Positions 50,702 to 62,855 are shown, counted from the first letter of the stretch. The stretch is 64,000 nt of DNA from Panopea generosa (GCA_029582155.1 CM055896.1:3969616-4033615); one strand, 5' to 3'. Numbers and translations are program-made. The notes: generated by a model not told the origin, from the sequence alone.

Positions 50702-51880
50702 GAATTAACAAATATTAGTTGGTGGGCCTGCATGGATCAGTAGGTAACATGTTTGACTCAATGAAGGTATCTCGAGATAGAATCCCAGCCTGGCTTCAGT
50801 CTCTGTAATTGTTCATGAACTTTGTCATGAGTCTACCCCTCTAAATATGTGGGGAAGTAGTGACTTGAGGAGATCAGGCAAATCTTGTACTAGGCTAATT
50901 ATAGCATAGTGCATCCCAGGAATGATAAGTGTACTACCATTGTTAATAACTAATATACTGTTGAAAAAAAATCGGCTTTAAATCCTTATGTTTACATTAT
51001 GTTTTCCATCTACTTAAGTTAAAACTTAAGTTATTTTAAGAACGGCCCTGGACTGCTCAGTTGATTATGAATTTGACTCTCAATCAAATAATTGTTTGTT
51101 TGAATCCGCGGGCCAGACTGACTCAGTCTTTTTTATGATTGTTCATGATCTTGTTCTGCAACCATCATGAATCGTCTGTTTAGGAAAGAAGTCAGTGATT
51201 TACAGAGATATGGTCAGTCTAGTATTTGTGTATCCCAGGAACAAGCAAAAGGTGTGGTAGCTGCCATTAAATAACTGAAAAACTTTTACAGGCAGGATTT
51301 TAGACAAAATCACAGCAATATGTGTACCCAATGCAACATTTTAATATTATCGTTTTTAAAATATGTTGAAAGTTTTAAAGACTCTTAATAATAGTCTGGA
51401 ATGTCTTGTTTGCAGCTTAAGTTATGTTTGTCTTGTAAACTGTATCACCAGACAAATAGCACAAGGCCAAATGTAATAATAGCTGTGATAACTATTTCCC
51501 ATCTGTCCCTTGAGATTTCACCATTTCATGTATTACATTGCTTGAAAAAAAAAAACATACGAATTTGAATGACAGGTGCTCACATAATTATTAAATGTGA
51601 TTTGATGATTTATTTTGCTTTCATTATTGTCTTTCAGTTATATGTACATGTATCATTTATATGTAAATATATATATATATATATTTAAATCCTATCAAGT
51701 CCTTCTTGGAGGGAAACAATTAACATGGCTATCATTTTATTTAACCTATTAATACATCCCTGCAAGGAGCTGCCATTAGTTGTTGAGAATACTTTCAAAA
51801 CTTGAATTTAAACTTGAGATATATGTGTATTTTGTTGAGTTGTCATAAAATAGTCTTAAGAAATTGAATTTGCTGTTGCA
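50702..51880. other. Spacer between converging genes, with SINE-like remnants
   Basis: Two decayed tRNA-like segments: 50722-50800 (GCATGGATCAGTAGGTAACA, GAGATAGAATCCCAGCC) and 51045-51180 (TGGACTGCTCAGTTGATTAT, TTTGAATCCGCGGGCC). A TA dinucleotide run sits at 51668-51685. No coding frame. Confidence 0.45.
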
Positions 51881-51898
51881 CTTGATATACATATATAT

Positions 51899-52118
51899 TG
51901 AACAGAACAGCTAACGAGCCACCTGACATTTTATGTATTAATATCGAAAAACTATTGAAGCTATTTCCTCAAAATTTAAGTGAAAATTGATATTTTAAAC
52001 ATTTAGGACTATCATTCAAAGTAAAAAAACAATACTGTTGATGAATTTTAAAAACCCTACTAAATATATTGACACAGATATTGGAAATAAAAAAGTGGCA
52101 GGTTAGCTGTTCTGTTCA
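51899..52118. mobile_element. MITE with perfect 17-bp terminal inverted repeats
   Basis: It starts TGAACAGAACAGCTAAC and ends with the exact reverse complement GTTAGCTGTTCTGTTCA, 220 bp in total and AT-rich inside. It has no coding capacity. A partial relative occurs near 59322 (CTGAACGGACCAGATAACCC then GCTGACATTTTGTG). Confidence 0.88.
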
Positions 52119-52868
52119 GTATACATTCATAATTAAAAAATATGAAGAACAATGATTTTTCAAGTAATTGTTTTTATTTACTCTCCCTCTCAGCTGTAAT
52201 CCACCATAAATGTAAATGCGGTTCAAGCAAATTTTACTTTAAAAGTATATGACTGGATTTTTTGCTACTATATGTTAACATGTGGTTCATATATATTGAC
52301 TTGCATACAAATATATAAATACAAGTTTAAAATAAATTCACTCAAATTTCTTTATGTCTCAAGTCGATTTGTTAATATCAAACATGCAAGTAACTTTTGT
52401 AAGCTTTCTATGAATCGCACATTTGTTTTCTCTTAATGGATAATAAAAATATACACGATATATACAGTGTCATTTAAAAAGAAGCCTTTCTTAATATTTT
52501 CTCAACTAAAACACTTTTGCTTGAACTTCAGAGACAATGAATTTGCTTTTCTTTCATATTTAGATGGTCATTAATGTGTAATGTTTCTCTTATCTAGACA
52601 ATATGATTATAGATATTCAATATTAATTGATCTCACCCAAACTCATGCATCCACAAACACGCTTTGAACATTAGACTAGAACTACACAAGATATTAACAT
52701 GGATAAAGAACAAATAAAAGTTAATCTGGTGTGCTATCAAGTTAACCTTTTCCTTGAAAAGCTTTTTGTTCATTACATATCAAGACTTCCCTTCTTGACT
52801 GTTAACTGTTAGCACATTTAACTCAACTACAACTATTTCAAGTTCATACAATCTTCACTTAATCAATT

Positions 52869-53994
52869 TCAAACTTTCAAGAATGGATCCTGAAAGTTGA
52901 TGAGATAACCACATGCTTTAAAAATGTTTTCATAAGCATCTATTTGACACAGTTTCATCTCTTTGGCCAAGAAAGCAAACTGTTTTATTCTTCTGATGGC
53001 TCTTTCAATATGAACTCTTGCCTCTGAAATCTTCTTGTTTTTCTTCAATTCTTCTTTGCTGAACTGTGATTTGTCTTTATGTTTTAATGATGGCATTACT
53101 AAATGAACTCCAGGAGGCAAGTCTTCGCTGATAATAAAGCCTCGGTCAACTTTTTCTCCGGGATAAAGGGCACCAAGTAAATCACAACTCTCATTCGTAA
53201 TTAATTTATCCGAGGCTCTTCCTCCGTACATTTGGGAAATGTATGTTATTGCACCTCCTGCATTTATTCCAACAAGAAATTTGATAGTACTGTGGTGCTT
53301 ATAGTAGGAAAACAATTGCTTGTGTGCAGACAATGATGATGGTGTTTCTGCAAAAAGTTCTGTGCAGTCTAGAATGATTCTTAGGTTACTGAACTCGGAG
53401 AAACAGTCAGCTGTCGGTACTTGCTCATTTCCAGTGTCGGATAGCTTTCAAATTTTCTCAAGTTCAATTGATAACAGACAAACCCAGGCATTGAATATGC
53501 TGGAAAATGTTGATTCGGCAATGCCAAATCTCACCGCCATGTCACCTGAGGGAATGCCCAACCGCAAACGTACTAGTGTAACAAAGAATTCATCTCTTAG
53601 ATCTAAAGTACGGATTCGTCCAGGTCGTTTCTTAAATTTCTCAGAATAATGGGAATGTGCCACTGTTCTTTCACCATATGGATATTTCATGTGAATTGCT
53701 TTTGGTTCTAAATAGTTAAACAATGCCTCAAACACATCATAGGAGGGAAATCCAGTATAGTATTTAAACATTTTTGGGTTCTGTTTAACATTGTAAAGTG
53801 TTAGGATTTGGCACTTGTCATTCATAGATTCCAATGTTTCCAACTATTCCTTGGCTTTCTCGCCTTTTTCAATGTATTCCTTAAGGGAAGGATCAACAGT
53901 TACCATGTGAATGAGGTTTGGTCAACTTCTGTTTTTAAATAGTCATGTCCATGTGGCTGAAAATCTGATGTATCCTCAACATAGCCTTCCCTCT
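52869..53994 (-). pseudogene. IS5/DDE_4-type transposase, with in-frame stops
   Basis: Reading leftwards from an acceptor-like AG at 53995, an N-terminal part (TVDPSLKEYIEKGEKAKE) meets a stop near 53847. Then come FKYYTGFPSYDVFEALFNYL, LRDEFFVTLVRLRLGIPSGD and a helix-turn-helix-like VRFGIAESTFSSIFNAW. A TGA lies at 53448-53450. The same frame continues with LRIILDCTELFAETPS, FSYYKHHSTIKFLVGI, ASDKLITNES, VDRGFIISEDLPPG and ARVHIERAIRRIKQFAFL. The catalytic triad is visible: D of LDCTEL, D of VDRGF, E of HIERAI. Order and spacing match the DDE_Tnp_4 family (IS5, Harbinger, ISL2EU). Intact catalytic residues with two stops suggest recent inactivation. The THAP exon upstream on this strand may be its first exon. 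Confidence 0.85.
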
Positions 53995-54245
53995 CTGGTA
54001 TAATTGTAAGATTTTGGATATAAAAAGCAAAAAAGCTTTAAAAAAACACATAACAATATATATGCAATCATTTCACTGAGCACCAGGCCACTCACTTTTG
54101 TACTTTTCACGTATACCGCAATAAAAGGAAGTACTCAGCCACTATCAATTGGTTAAAATATTTTTGAACCGACAAAATGTCAACTATGGTCATTAAGTAT
54201 GTGGTAATATATGTGAAGTTGCATTATATTTCTTGATCCCTTACT

Positions 54246-54463
54246 GGCAGGTCCTCATTAGCTCAATCAGTAGCGCGTCTGACTATCAATCCAGAGGTCA
54301 TGAATTTGAATCCCAATCCTGCCAGTCTCCTAGATGATTGATATATATATTATGCTATTGCACGTCATTATCATTCATTTCTCACCGAAGATTCAAGTGT
54401 GAAAGTTATATATAAGCCGTCAATGGCATAAATATGATGCCTAACATACAATCAAACAATAAA
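54246..54463 (+). mobile_element. SINE family B, internally deleted
   Basis: Head TCATTAGCTCAATCAGTAGC and GTCATGAATTTGAATCCC, body to GATTCAAGTGTGAAAG, then a jump to the tail GTCAATGGCATAAATATGAT and CAATCAAACAA. It lies in the putative intron between the THAP and transposase exons. Confidence 0.75.
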
Positions 54464-54549
54464 AATCCTTACTGATTAAATTGGTGTTGCGGTCTATTAA
54501 TAATTATAATTAATATCAATACTATTTATTCTTTTACAATTCGTTCAAG

Positions 54550-54840
54550 CTGGGCCTGATAAGCTCAGTTAGTAGCATCTGACTATCAATCCAGGGGCCG
54601 TTAGTTTGAATCCCCGCCTGGCAAGTCTCCGTGATGATTGATATATAATACGTCTCATTATTATTTGTGTCTCACCTCTGATTTATTTGGGAAATTTATC
54701 AGTTACTTGTATAGATGGAAAATGCCCGAGAACTGGTTAACCTTTCAGGATTCCAGGAAACAATGGTTAGATTAACTGATCGTCTTTTAACCTTCGATGG
54801 CATAAACATGATACTTAAATTCAATCAACCAATTAAATTC
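54550..54840 (+). mobile_element. SINE family B, near full length
   Basis: Head GATAAGCTCAGTTAGTAGCA, GTTAGTTTGAATCCCCGCC, GTGATGATTGATATATAATA, TCAGTTACTTGTATAG and tail GGCATAAACATGATACTTAA then TTCAATCAACCAA. The small open frame at 54715-54918 is a by-product of this SINE. Confidence 0.82.
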
Positions 54841-55379
54841 ATTAATGAATTAAAACTAAATGGAGAGAGCAGTCGTAGATTCTTACCAAAGGGAGCGTCA
54901 TGTCATCACAGTTGTTAATATTACTATGACTTACATCCATAGGAGTAGCCTGCAAAATGAATTAATAAAAATTAAAAGAAACAAAACAACCTGAGCTAAA
55001 TGACAATTTGGCAATGAATCATAAATGGCATTTATGGGCTTGAATTTTTTATTTTTTTTGCAAAAGCTTACTTTCCTGTAAATCATTATTTTCGTTGAAT
55101 ATCTTTTCGTCTTTTAATGTCTAAAACATACTAAATATAATGACTGATTCATACAAGTTTTACTAATAAAATATATTTTAATGAGTGCCTTACACAGCAA
55201 ATGTGCTGGAAGGTGTTTACGTGCTCTTTACCCAGTGCTTGCACTCCTTCCTCAGGAGAACCCTGGTGTGTGTGCGTGCTATGTTGCTTACAGACGTTTT
55301 TATACTACCGGTTCAGTTAAATGTTTGTTCCATGTTCTCTAACATCAATACAAAACTAAATATAACTTCATTTTTATTG

Positions 55380-55809
55380 GAAAATTTAATACTAGAAAAG
55401 ATAAATTTAACATACATAATACAGTTTCCTTGGTTTTCTGTGGTTCTCTGTGGCAAAACTGCTGATTTGTGGATTTGATGGTTGACCTTGGTTTTTTAGT
55501 CGATGAGTTCCGTCTGTTTGGAAATATGGAGGGCAGTACATATTTCCTTCCAGGTCGTCGGCATTTGGGATGCAAAATAGTTGTCTTCTCCTCGTCAGTG
55601 AAATGGCAGTCACATATACGGTGGTTGTCTGTTGGTATCCATTCCCTAAGTTTGCCATCTCCATCCTTGTAGCTCCGTTTTATTCTAGACTGCCACTGTT
55701 CATACAATCTTTTTGGCTTTTTTGGAATTGTATAAAATGTTGCACAGGGTGGATTTTTACTTCTCTTGTGGTTACACATAGGTACATAACAGTAGTCGTC
55801 TGATGGCAT
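55380..55809 (-). CDS. THAP zinc-finger DNA-binding exon
   Basis: From ATG at 55809 leftwards: MPSDDYCYVPMCNHKRSK, ATFYTIPKKPKRLYEQW, REWIPTDNHRICDCHFTDEE, then KYVLPSIFPNRRN. The C2CH zinc ligands (C of CYVPMC pair, C and H of CDCH), the conserved tryptophan and the closing LPSIFP (AVPTIF box) define a THAP domain, about 90 residues. A basic, serine/threonine-rich linker follows until about 55440; the exact donor is uncertain. THAP domains bind terminal DNA in P, Kolobok and ISL2EU transposases. Position and strand, 1.4 kb upstream of the DDE_4 transposase with SINEs between, fit a first exon of that gene. An independent THAP gene is the alternative. Confidence 0.82.
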
Positions 55810-56337
55810 TTTTATTGAACTGAAATAAAATTTATATAACAATAAACTTAAGTCACTAATAAATAGTTGTTGAGTAAAAATATTTATCAAAATTAAATGA
55901 ATAATGAAAAATGTACAGTACACTTACATGGGAATGTTGGTTTATGTATGTTGAAACTAGGCCACTCAGACACGAAGTTTTAAACTTCTTATTCATCTTT
56001 ATGTTCTCTTTATATATCTTGAATGCATTATGTATTTGAAACAAATTGATTAATTTCTTCTGCTATAATAACTTGTAATAATTTACATTTATTATGCCAG
56101 ACACACACATAATTTTAGTTTATGCTAACTTCACCTGCCCACACACTTGCAACAGTAATAAAGTCGCAATAAATAGATAATCATGGTCAAAAACCGCATA
56201 ATTTCTTATGTTCGTCCGTGTTACTAGCATACTCGCTAAAACTAAACTGCTTAAATAAATATTTGTATTACTAATGTATTAAAATTCAATTTACTTACGT
56301 GAAATCTACATTGCTTTAGCAGTGGACACAGTGAAAT

Positions 56338-56421
56338 GAATTCCCCTGAGCTCACATCTCGCGCATAATCTCGCTCTCGTACGCGACGAGAGTTCGGGAT
56401 TTCGAAGAGGTCAATACTGGG
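56338..56421 (-). repeat. Candidate right terminal inverted repeat
   Basis: Reads ATTCCCCTGAGCTCA, CATCTCGCGC, AATCTCGCTCTCGTACGCGA, CGGGATTTCGAAGAGG, CAATACTGGG on the + strand. Its reverse complement matches 39859-39940 in order, with the hairpin segment flipped. Confidence 0.5.
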
Positions 56422-56899
56422 TAATTAACTCTAATGAAGCAAATATAACAAAATAAAATAAGTGTATGTCTTGTAAAATTACTGCTAAAACATAACGTGC
56501 GTCAAACATTTCAACTTTAAACTATATTTATTATAAACATTTGCATGATGCAAATATGATCCGATAGTAATACTTTGAGATAAATGCCGTGATACGTTCA
56601 TGTTCGTATATATTGATTTGATGCATGAAACAATTTGTAGTTATTCCCTTTTATATGTTTTTTTTTGTTTTTCCGTTACTTCCCTTTGATGCATTTTCGA
56701 GGTCGAGAAATATGCTTTTCTCTGCACACGGAACCGATTATTACGTAAATTGAACGTGGTCGGTCTTTGAGCAAGCATGCTAACCATAATAGCATACTGT
56801 AAACTAGTAGGTACTAAATTTATAGCAATTGTGATAATAATTTTATTTTTTATCGTCGCCACCGGTTTCCCGCCTCCAGAAGAGTATAAGTAGTGTGTA

Positions 56900-57103
56900 T
56901 AGTGCCGAGATACAGAAGACCCTTTTGTAGCCTCTCTGGTTCTTTTACATGCCTGGTGTAAAGCACTGACATGGGACCTCGATTTTTGTTTAAGTTACAT
57001 CCGAGAGAATGATAGATATTTTAGTTGGAGGAGTGAGGGATCGAACCTGCGATCCCTGGGTTCGCAGTCCGAGGCCTTAACCACTGGACCACTAATCTGC
57101 TCT
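56900..57103 (-). mobile_element. tRNA-derived SINE, family G
   Basis: The - strand head TTAGTGGTCCAGTGGTTAAG with B box CGCAGGTTCGATCCCTC has good A/B box spacing. The body continues leftwards with GGTCCCATGTCAGTGCTTTA. The head lacks acceptor-stem pairing, so it is not a working tRNA gene. Confidence 0.65.
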
Positions 57104-58771
57104 TTTTTATAACGATTAAATGTTTATTCTGACAAATCGAGTATTTCATGCAAAACTGCTCTTATTCATTATAAACTGAGAAGGCAGACAATCTCGTTTT
57201 GTGATATGCTATATATTACTAAATATTTATTGTGTAATGCAAAGATGCATCCAAATGTATTTTTAATTGAAGTATTTTAAACTAAATCGATATACTAAAC
57301 GCAGGAGTCTAATGACATTTTAATGTAAAATACTTGTGCGCGGTTATGACCAGCGATGCAAGGTGTGCATGACAGATTGACTATCAATGAGATCTTTGCG
57401 CTACATTACTGCGTAACATTCCAGTAATCTGTAATAGCGATAGTGTTTGTAAATGTGTGTTACTGAAAGCTGTATAATAACGGTGCATAGTATACATAGA
57501 TGTGCAGTTTTGTATTCTTAACGCATTTAAAACGCAAACTTATTGTATTATTAATTTCATCTGCGTACAACGAAATACTAATAACATCAATATCATACAC
57601 TATATGTACATAGCCATTCAAATATGTATATAACAAGAGACTATCACACAATGCAAAAGACACAATTAACTTTCACGTAATAAACTATGTGTTATAGTAT
57701 GTAATAGTGTGTAATAGTGTGTAATAATGTGTATCATGCTCAGATAAACAAGATACTAAAAACTCTGACAAGAAAAATGAGAGCACTATTGCGCAATATA
57801 AAATATCGAGTATCTCCTTAATATGAATGATGAACCAATACAAATATTTTTTACTATGCTTTTAAATATATCATTCCTTCAACTTCAACACTTTACTTAA
57901 AACACAAAATAATATGTCAACGGATAGCAGATCTTGGATAAAAGATTTTTCAACAGTCAAATACTGGCGGTTTTACAAGCGTTAAATATATATTATCATG
58001 CTTTTTATTGCTGGTCTGTTTACGTAGTGAATCTGGCGTAATGCACGTAATTTGAATTAATTGATGCTGTTTTCATGTTATCCAAGTCTTGATGGATTAT
58101 GAGGTTGTAGATGAATGGTACGTGATGTCACATGTAGATATTCACGACATATGACAAGGATGCTGATCGCGTGATTCTAACTTATTCGAAAATAATCGAC
58201 CATCTGATTAAATAGATGAATTCGGTTGTCGAATTTCGAATTATTGACCACAATGGTGTGAGGGACTATTTTTATTTGAACTTATAAAATACACATTTTT
58301 CTTTCTTGATGTGGTTGGGATTTGGGTTTACAATTTTTAACCGTTTTTACAGTTGGTAGATACACCGTTCTCGGGGTCTTCTTGGTGGTTAAGCAGTATA
58401 GATACACCTTATATGATCGGTAAGTCATCGATTACCTTCCCGACTATTCATACGTGGACAACTCGTAGCTGTAGAACAAAATTAAGGCTAATCATCACAT
58501 AAACAATGGCCCGGCGCGTATTCGAACTCGTGATCCCTGGATTGACACCCTAGGCTGAACTAGGCAGATACTGCCCTTCTTCAAGTAGCTGGCACATTTT
58601 TTTCCACCTATAGCCGGACTAAGAATTTCAGGTTTGCGACGTAGTTGATCTTGAGACAATGCCTTTGGTCACTTAGTCGTGCAGAACCTTTGAACACTCT
58701 GTCATACATCTCGTGTAAAACGCGCTCTGGACTGCTGCAGTATCATGCATTATATTATATACATTGACTAA
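57104..58771. other. Intergenic stretch, no gene seen
   Basis: AT-rich. Short GTAATAGTGT repeats lie at 57690-57735. A reversed tRNA-like fragment at 58505-58570 (GCGCGTATTCGAACTCGTGA) is probably another SINE remnant. No supported coding frame. Confidence 0.5.
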
Positions 58772-59090
58772 GACCGCAACGTGGTCTAGTGGTATAGCGT
58801 TCGCCTCGCATGTGGAAGGTCGTGGGTTCGATCCCCAACCGAGTCATACCAAAGACTTTAGAAATGGGACTAAAATCTTCCTCGCTTAGCGCTCAGCATT
58901 TAGAGGAAAGTTCTAGGTCTGGTCCACCCGGTGTCAGTGTATTGTGACTGATGTTGGTATTATACCATGTGTCTGCGGCATTATACTCCAGTGTGACAGC
59001 GCTTAGAATACTGTCTCAAGTAGACACCGTCGCGATATGACTGAAAAAGTGTTGAAAGCGACGCTAAAACACCATAGAACAACAACACCA
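58772..59090 (+). mobile_element. tRNA-derived SINE, family A, full length
   Basis: Head CAACGTGGTCTAGTGGTATA then GTGGGTTCGATCCCC, linker GAGTCATACCAAAGAC, body CGCTTAGCGCTCAGCATTTA, GTGTCAGTGTATTGTGACTG, CTGTCTCAAGTAGACACCG and end TTGAAAGCGACGCTAAAAC followed by an A/C-rich tail. The best copy of the family, about 310 bp, with well-kept Pol III boxes. Confidence 0.9.
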
Positions 59091-59317
59091 TTACATTGAC
59101 TAGTCTATAGAACCATTAATATCCTAACGTTCATATACCACATAGAATATAGTAGTAGTAGTATATTACAAAACGTATACTACTGTATAGATTTAAAGCA
59201 TGATATCAAACGGTGGAGATCACAATTATAGTTATTTCATTTTACTACACATTTCTTATTATAGTTTAAATCAATGGTGTGTAGATAGTTTCGCCCATTC
59301 TTCATAGTATTTTTTAT

Positions 59318-59460
59318 ACTGAACGGACCAGATAACCCGCCAGCTGACATTTTGTGTACCTGAACTTTTATGTATTTTCTCAGAAAATAATTTCCTTTAA
59401 AGTTTGACTTCAATTAGAAAAATTGATGCTATGATAATTGTCAGTTAAATGGCGATAAAC
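59318..59460. mobile_element. Partial relative of the 51899 MITE
   Basis: CTGAACGGACCAGATAACCC then GCTGACATTTTGTG, a TTTTATGTATT stretch and a run resembling TTGAAGCTATTTCCTCAAAA. It is diverged and has no clear right end. Confidence 0.5.
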
Positions 59461-60090
59461 CTCTTCAAAAAAGAACTGCTCTCCCTCATTCAATATCTAA
59501 TATTTGAAATGATATTTGATCCACAATATAGCGTTGACAAGTTTACCATTTTTAAAATATTAGTAATGCCCACATGATCATGTTTACGTATTAATTAAAA
59601 AAGAATAATGCGTTTATATATAAATGTACATTTTAATTATCCATGCCTGAATGGGATTGGGAATTTAATATAAGACTGTGTGTAGAGTAGTATTATTTTG
59701 ATGAATTAAGTTTCGAATTGCTAATTTCACTGTTCATGGTGTGTCGCTAACAATATGTTAATTATTGTGAAAAACATCTTAGTCATATATCAATATCTAA
59801 ATTATATAAATTTAGACCTATTATGCTAACTAAGAAAAATAAGAAGTTAAACATTTTAAAATGTATTTAAGAAAATCCTTCTATAAGAAATAATACCCCT
59901 TGAAAACCAGATTGTTTCGTAAATATGTATATCGAATATACGAAATTTGTTGTTTGTTCAGTTGTATATATATATATGTACAAAATCGTGTCTTTGTCAT
60001 GTTTTATGTATATCTTTGTTATGTATAAGAGGTTATCGATTGCACATGATCTTGAATATAAGTTTATTGTTGATGTAGTTCATGTATAGT

Positions 60091-60385
60091 CTTTAGCGTC
60101 GCTTTCAACAAATTGTCAGCCATATCGCGACGGTGTCTACTTGAGAGAGTTTTCTATGTGCTACCACACTTGAGTATCATGCTGCAGGCAGTATGATATC
60201 CCGTCAAATAACTTAATACTGAAACTGGGCCAATCACACGTAGAACTATCCTCGAAATGCTGAGCGCCAAGCAAGGTAGCTTCTAAAACAATATCTCAAG
60301 TAGTTTGTAGACCCGATTGGAGGTTGAACCCACGGCATTCTGAAGCGTGGCATGCGCTCTACCAATATACCATCGCGTTGCGGTT
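60091..60385 (-). mobile_element. tRNA-derived SINE, family A
   Basis: Starts CTTTAGCGTCGCTTTCAACA (the reversed 3' end) and closes with TACCATCGCGTTGCGGTT (reversed head). The body landmarks match 58772. The B box is decayed to GGTTGAACCCACG in reverse. Confidence 0.85.
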
Positions 60386-62574
60386 TAATTGAAATTTAAT
60401 TGTTTAAATAAAATATAATAGTGAGTCATTAACTTATATAAAAATTGTATGTCTTGCTTTTAAACACAATATGAACGATTATAGTTTTAAATGTCAAAAC
60501 GTCCTTTAAAATATAAAAGTTTGTCACAACAATTAAATTTTTTGAAATAGTACTTTAAAACGCAAAAATATGTAACTAAGGATTTAATAAAACTGCGAAC
60601 GAAAACTGCGAAAGCTGATCCATACAATATAATTTCGTTTCAATTTATGTCAATAAAAATAATTGCCCTGTGACGTTCATGCATTCAAATTGTTATTACA
60701 TCGTGAAAACAATCTAGTAAATATATATAATATTTGCCCTGATCAATACATGATAATACTCCCTAAGCACCGTTTGAAAGAATTAAACTTGATGCACAAT
60801 GCATTGATATATTAATGGATTAATACTTGTGTTTTCAAACATTTAAATGAAAAATAAAGTGAATACAAATAGTCCCCTACGTTTTTAATGAAATAAGAAC
60901 GACATTTGTTTAAATTGTATGCTTAATACTTGACATTTATTTTAATTCTATGTTAAAAAAGCATATTTTAATATAATAGATAATCAGTACTGTTATTATG
61001 AATTCGAATCGCACTACAATTCAATTTAAAGTAAACTTTCTATAAGAGGTAAACAAATATAAAGTTTAACGGCGTAACGCCTATCTATTTTAGTTTAATA
61101 ATACTTAATATAAAGATTAAAAATAAATATATTCAATGGACCAGCCACTAACATATTTATCATAATACTAATCCTGTACACATTTTTGGTAAGTAAGTGT
61201 CAAACTGTTTATATACAAATAATCTAACTCAATAACAAATAAACAATTTTATAAAATATATAATATTTTAATTCCCTTTTTCACAATTTCTAAGTATACT
61301 GTACTATATATTTTGCAAGTGTTACGGCCCTTTGGAACATATGTGTTGACGTTTTTGTATACTTCTTCGTTGTTAAGTATTTTCATTGTCCTATCAACAT
61401 GTTTTTGTAAAAAAGCATTATTTCAGTTTACATAACTATCATTATTAATATTAATAATATCAGTATTATCATTATAAATATAACAATTATAATTATGCTT
61501 ATATAATTATACTAATAATGCTTATTATAATTATTATTACTATAATCACGACCATCATCATCATCATCAGAAGTAGCAGCAGCAATACTAGTGAGTTTGT
61601 ATGTAAGTTCACATGACTATTCAGTCAGCTCGACCATTCCCGCCTCTGATACGTTTCATCTAGGCCTTTTCCGCCTACGTTGCGGGGTATCTCGATCATT
61701 TCCGCCATTGTCCGATATACTGCTATTGTTTGTTGAAGATATCAGGTTTAAACAGATCTTATAAAATATTCAAACACAACGTCAGAAGAATTACACATGG
61801 GACTGAATATAACAAATGAGCAATGGTTAGATACATAACTGGAATGTCAGTAAGAAAGACATTAATTTAATTCACAAATCTTGAGAAAGGTAAAATAAAT
61901 ACAGCACTTGTAACTGTATATAAGAGATAGAAAAACATGAATAGTGTGTACGAAAGAAAGGGTCAGATTAGAAATGCAGAAACGTTTGCAGAAATATCAC
62001 ATTAAAGATTGAATCGGCAAGTATAAATGGAAATGAACAGTAGAAGGTAAGTACTTATATGCCCTTGAACGATGGGATTAAAGCATGTTAGATACCGAAG
62101 GAAAGTGAGAGGTAAAGAGAGAGAACGGTGCTTAAGCCTTCGAGACCGGTGCTTAAGCTTTTGTAAGAACAGTCTATCAATGTGAGATGGACAGACCTCA
62201 TTTGATGAAGATTTCAAAATCAGGGTAATACTATTTGTTTTACTAGCAAACGGCCAATCTAAATGTAGGCATGCAATGGGTTTATTTCTAGTCATTTTAT
62301 ATATCTCAGTAAAGACTAACCACTGGTTGCGCACATTTCTATGACGAAATGTAAACGTTTGAATTAATTGTATTTCCGGTCAGTAAGAATGATGCCCCTT
62401 TCCAGATTTTATCAAATTTTAAGGTGGTCTAAGCGTTTGGTTGTCAAACAAGATGTCGAGTGTTCAAACAGCAGTCAGTACCATAATAATGTTTTTTATT
62501 TATTCCATAAAACTGTTTTATTTATCATTGAACTAATTGTAGTATATCATTTTTAAATTAAACTGTTTATATTA
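60386..62574. other. Intergenic AT-rich stretch, no gene seen
   Basis: Includes a low-complexity AAT/ATTAT-rich tract at about 61436-61570 ending in a CATCAT run, and a small C-rich segment at 61625-61715 with CCGCC repeated at irregular spacing (CATTCCCGCC, TTTTCCGCC, CATTTCCGCC). A short duplication CGGTGCTTAAGC occurs at 62128 and 62147. Confidence 0.5.
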
Positions 62575-62690
62575 TTTATTTTACATCGATTGTAAAAGCT
62601 CTTACAATAAAGACAAAGAACTTCTTGGTAGAAACAGTTCTAAGCACAGGTAGATGAAGTATCTCTCTCTCTAGGACACTCATCAAACTA
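62575..62690 (-). mobile_element. SINE family C fragment
   Basis: Shares ACATCGATTGTAAAAG, CTTGGTAGAAACAGTTCTAA and CTAGGACACTC with the family C body. The head is missing. Confidence 0.5.
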
Positions 62691-62855
62691 AAAAAACAAT
62701 CAATATATTTAACACTTTGATACTTACTTTATCGTTGTATGTATAAGTGTCCATTTTAAAAAGATAGACATAGAAATGTGCTTTACTCAATGCTGGTTTC
62801 GCAACTTGATTCTAGTACGCAACAAAATAAGTCCATGCTTCAACAGTTTGTATCA

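Larger units (their letters stand above)
39859..56421. mobile_element. Candidate composite DNA transposon, about 16.6 kb
   Basis: The left end (about 39859-39940) and the reverse complement of the right end (about 56338-56421) share, in order: CCCAG, TTCGAAA, a CTCTCGT/ACGAGA hairpin segment, and TGAGCTCAGGGGAAT. TA lies at or within a base of each tip, so a TA target duplication is possible. Between them are a YqaJ-nuclease gene on + and a THAP exon plus DDE_4 transposase on -. I recall THAP, IS5-like transposase and YqaJ occurring together in the ISL2EU/IS4EU group of eukaryotic transposons; this is from memory. Much of the interior is later insertions. The ends could instead belong to a smaller unrelated element. 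Confidence 0.45.

Noticed and set aside
57025-57103. Possible Ser-type tRNA gene on the - strand
   Set aside because: Box spacing is plausible, but no acceptor stem forms and a SINE-like body follows.
58772-58845. Possible functional tRNA gene
   Set aside because: A and B boxes are good, but the 5' and 3' ends do not pair as an acceptor stem and the sequence continues into a repeated SINE body.
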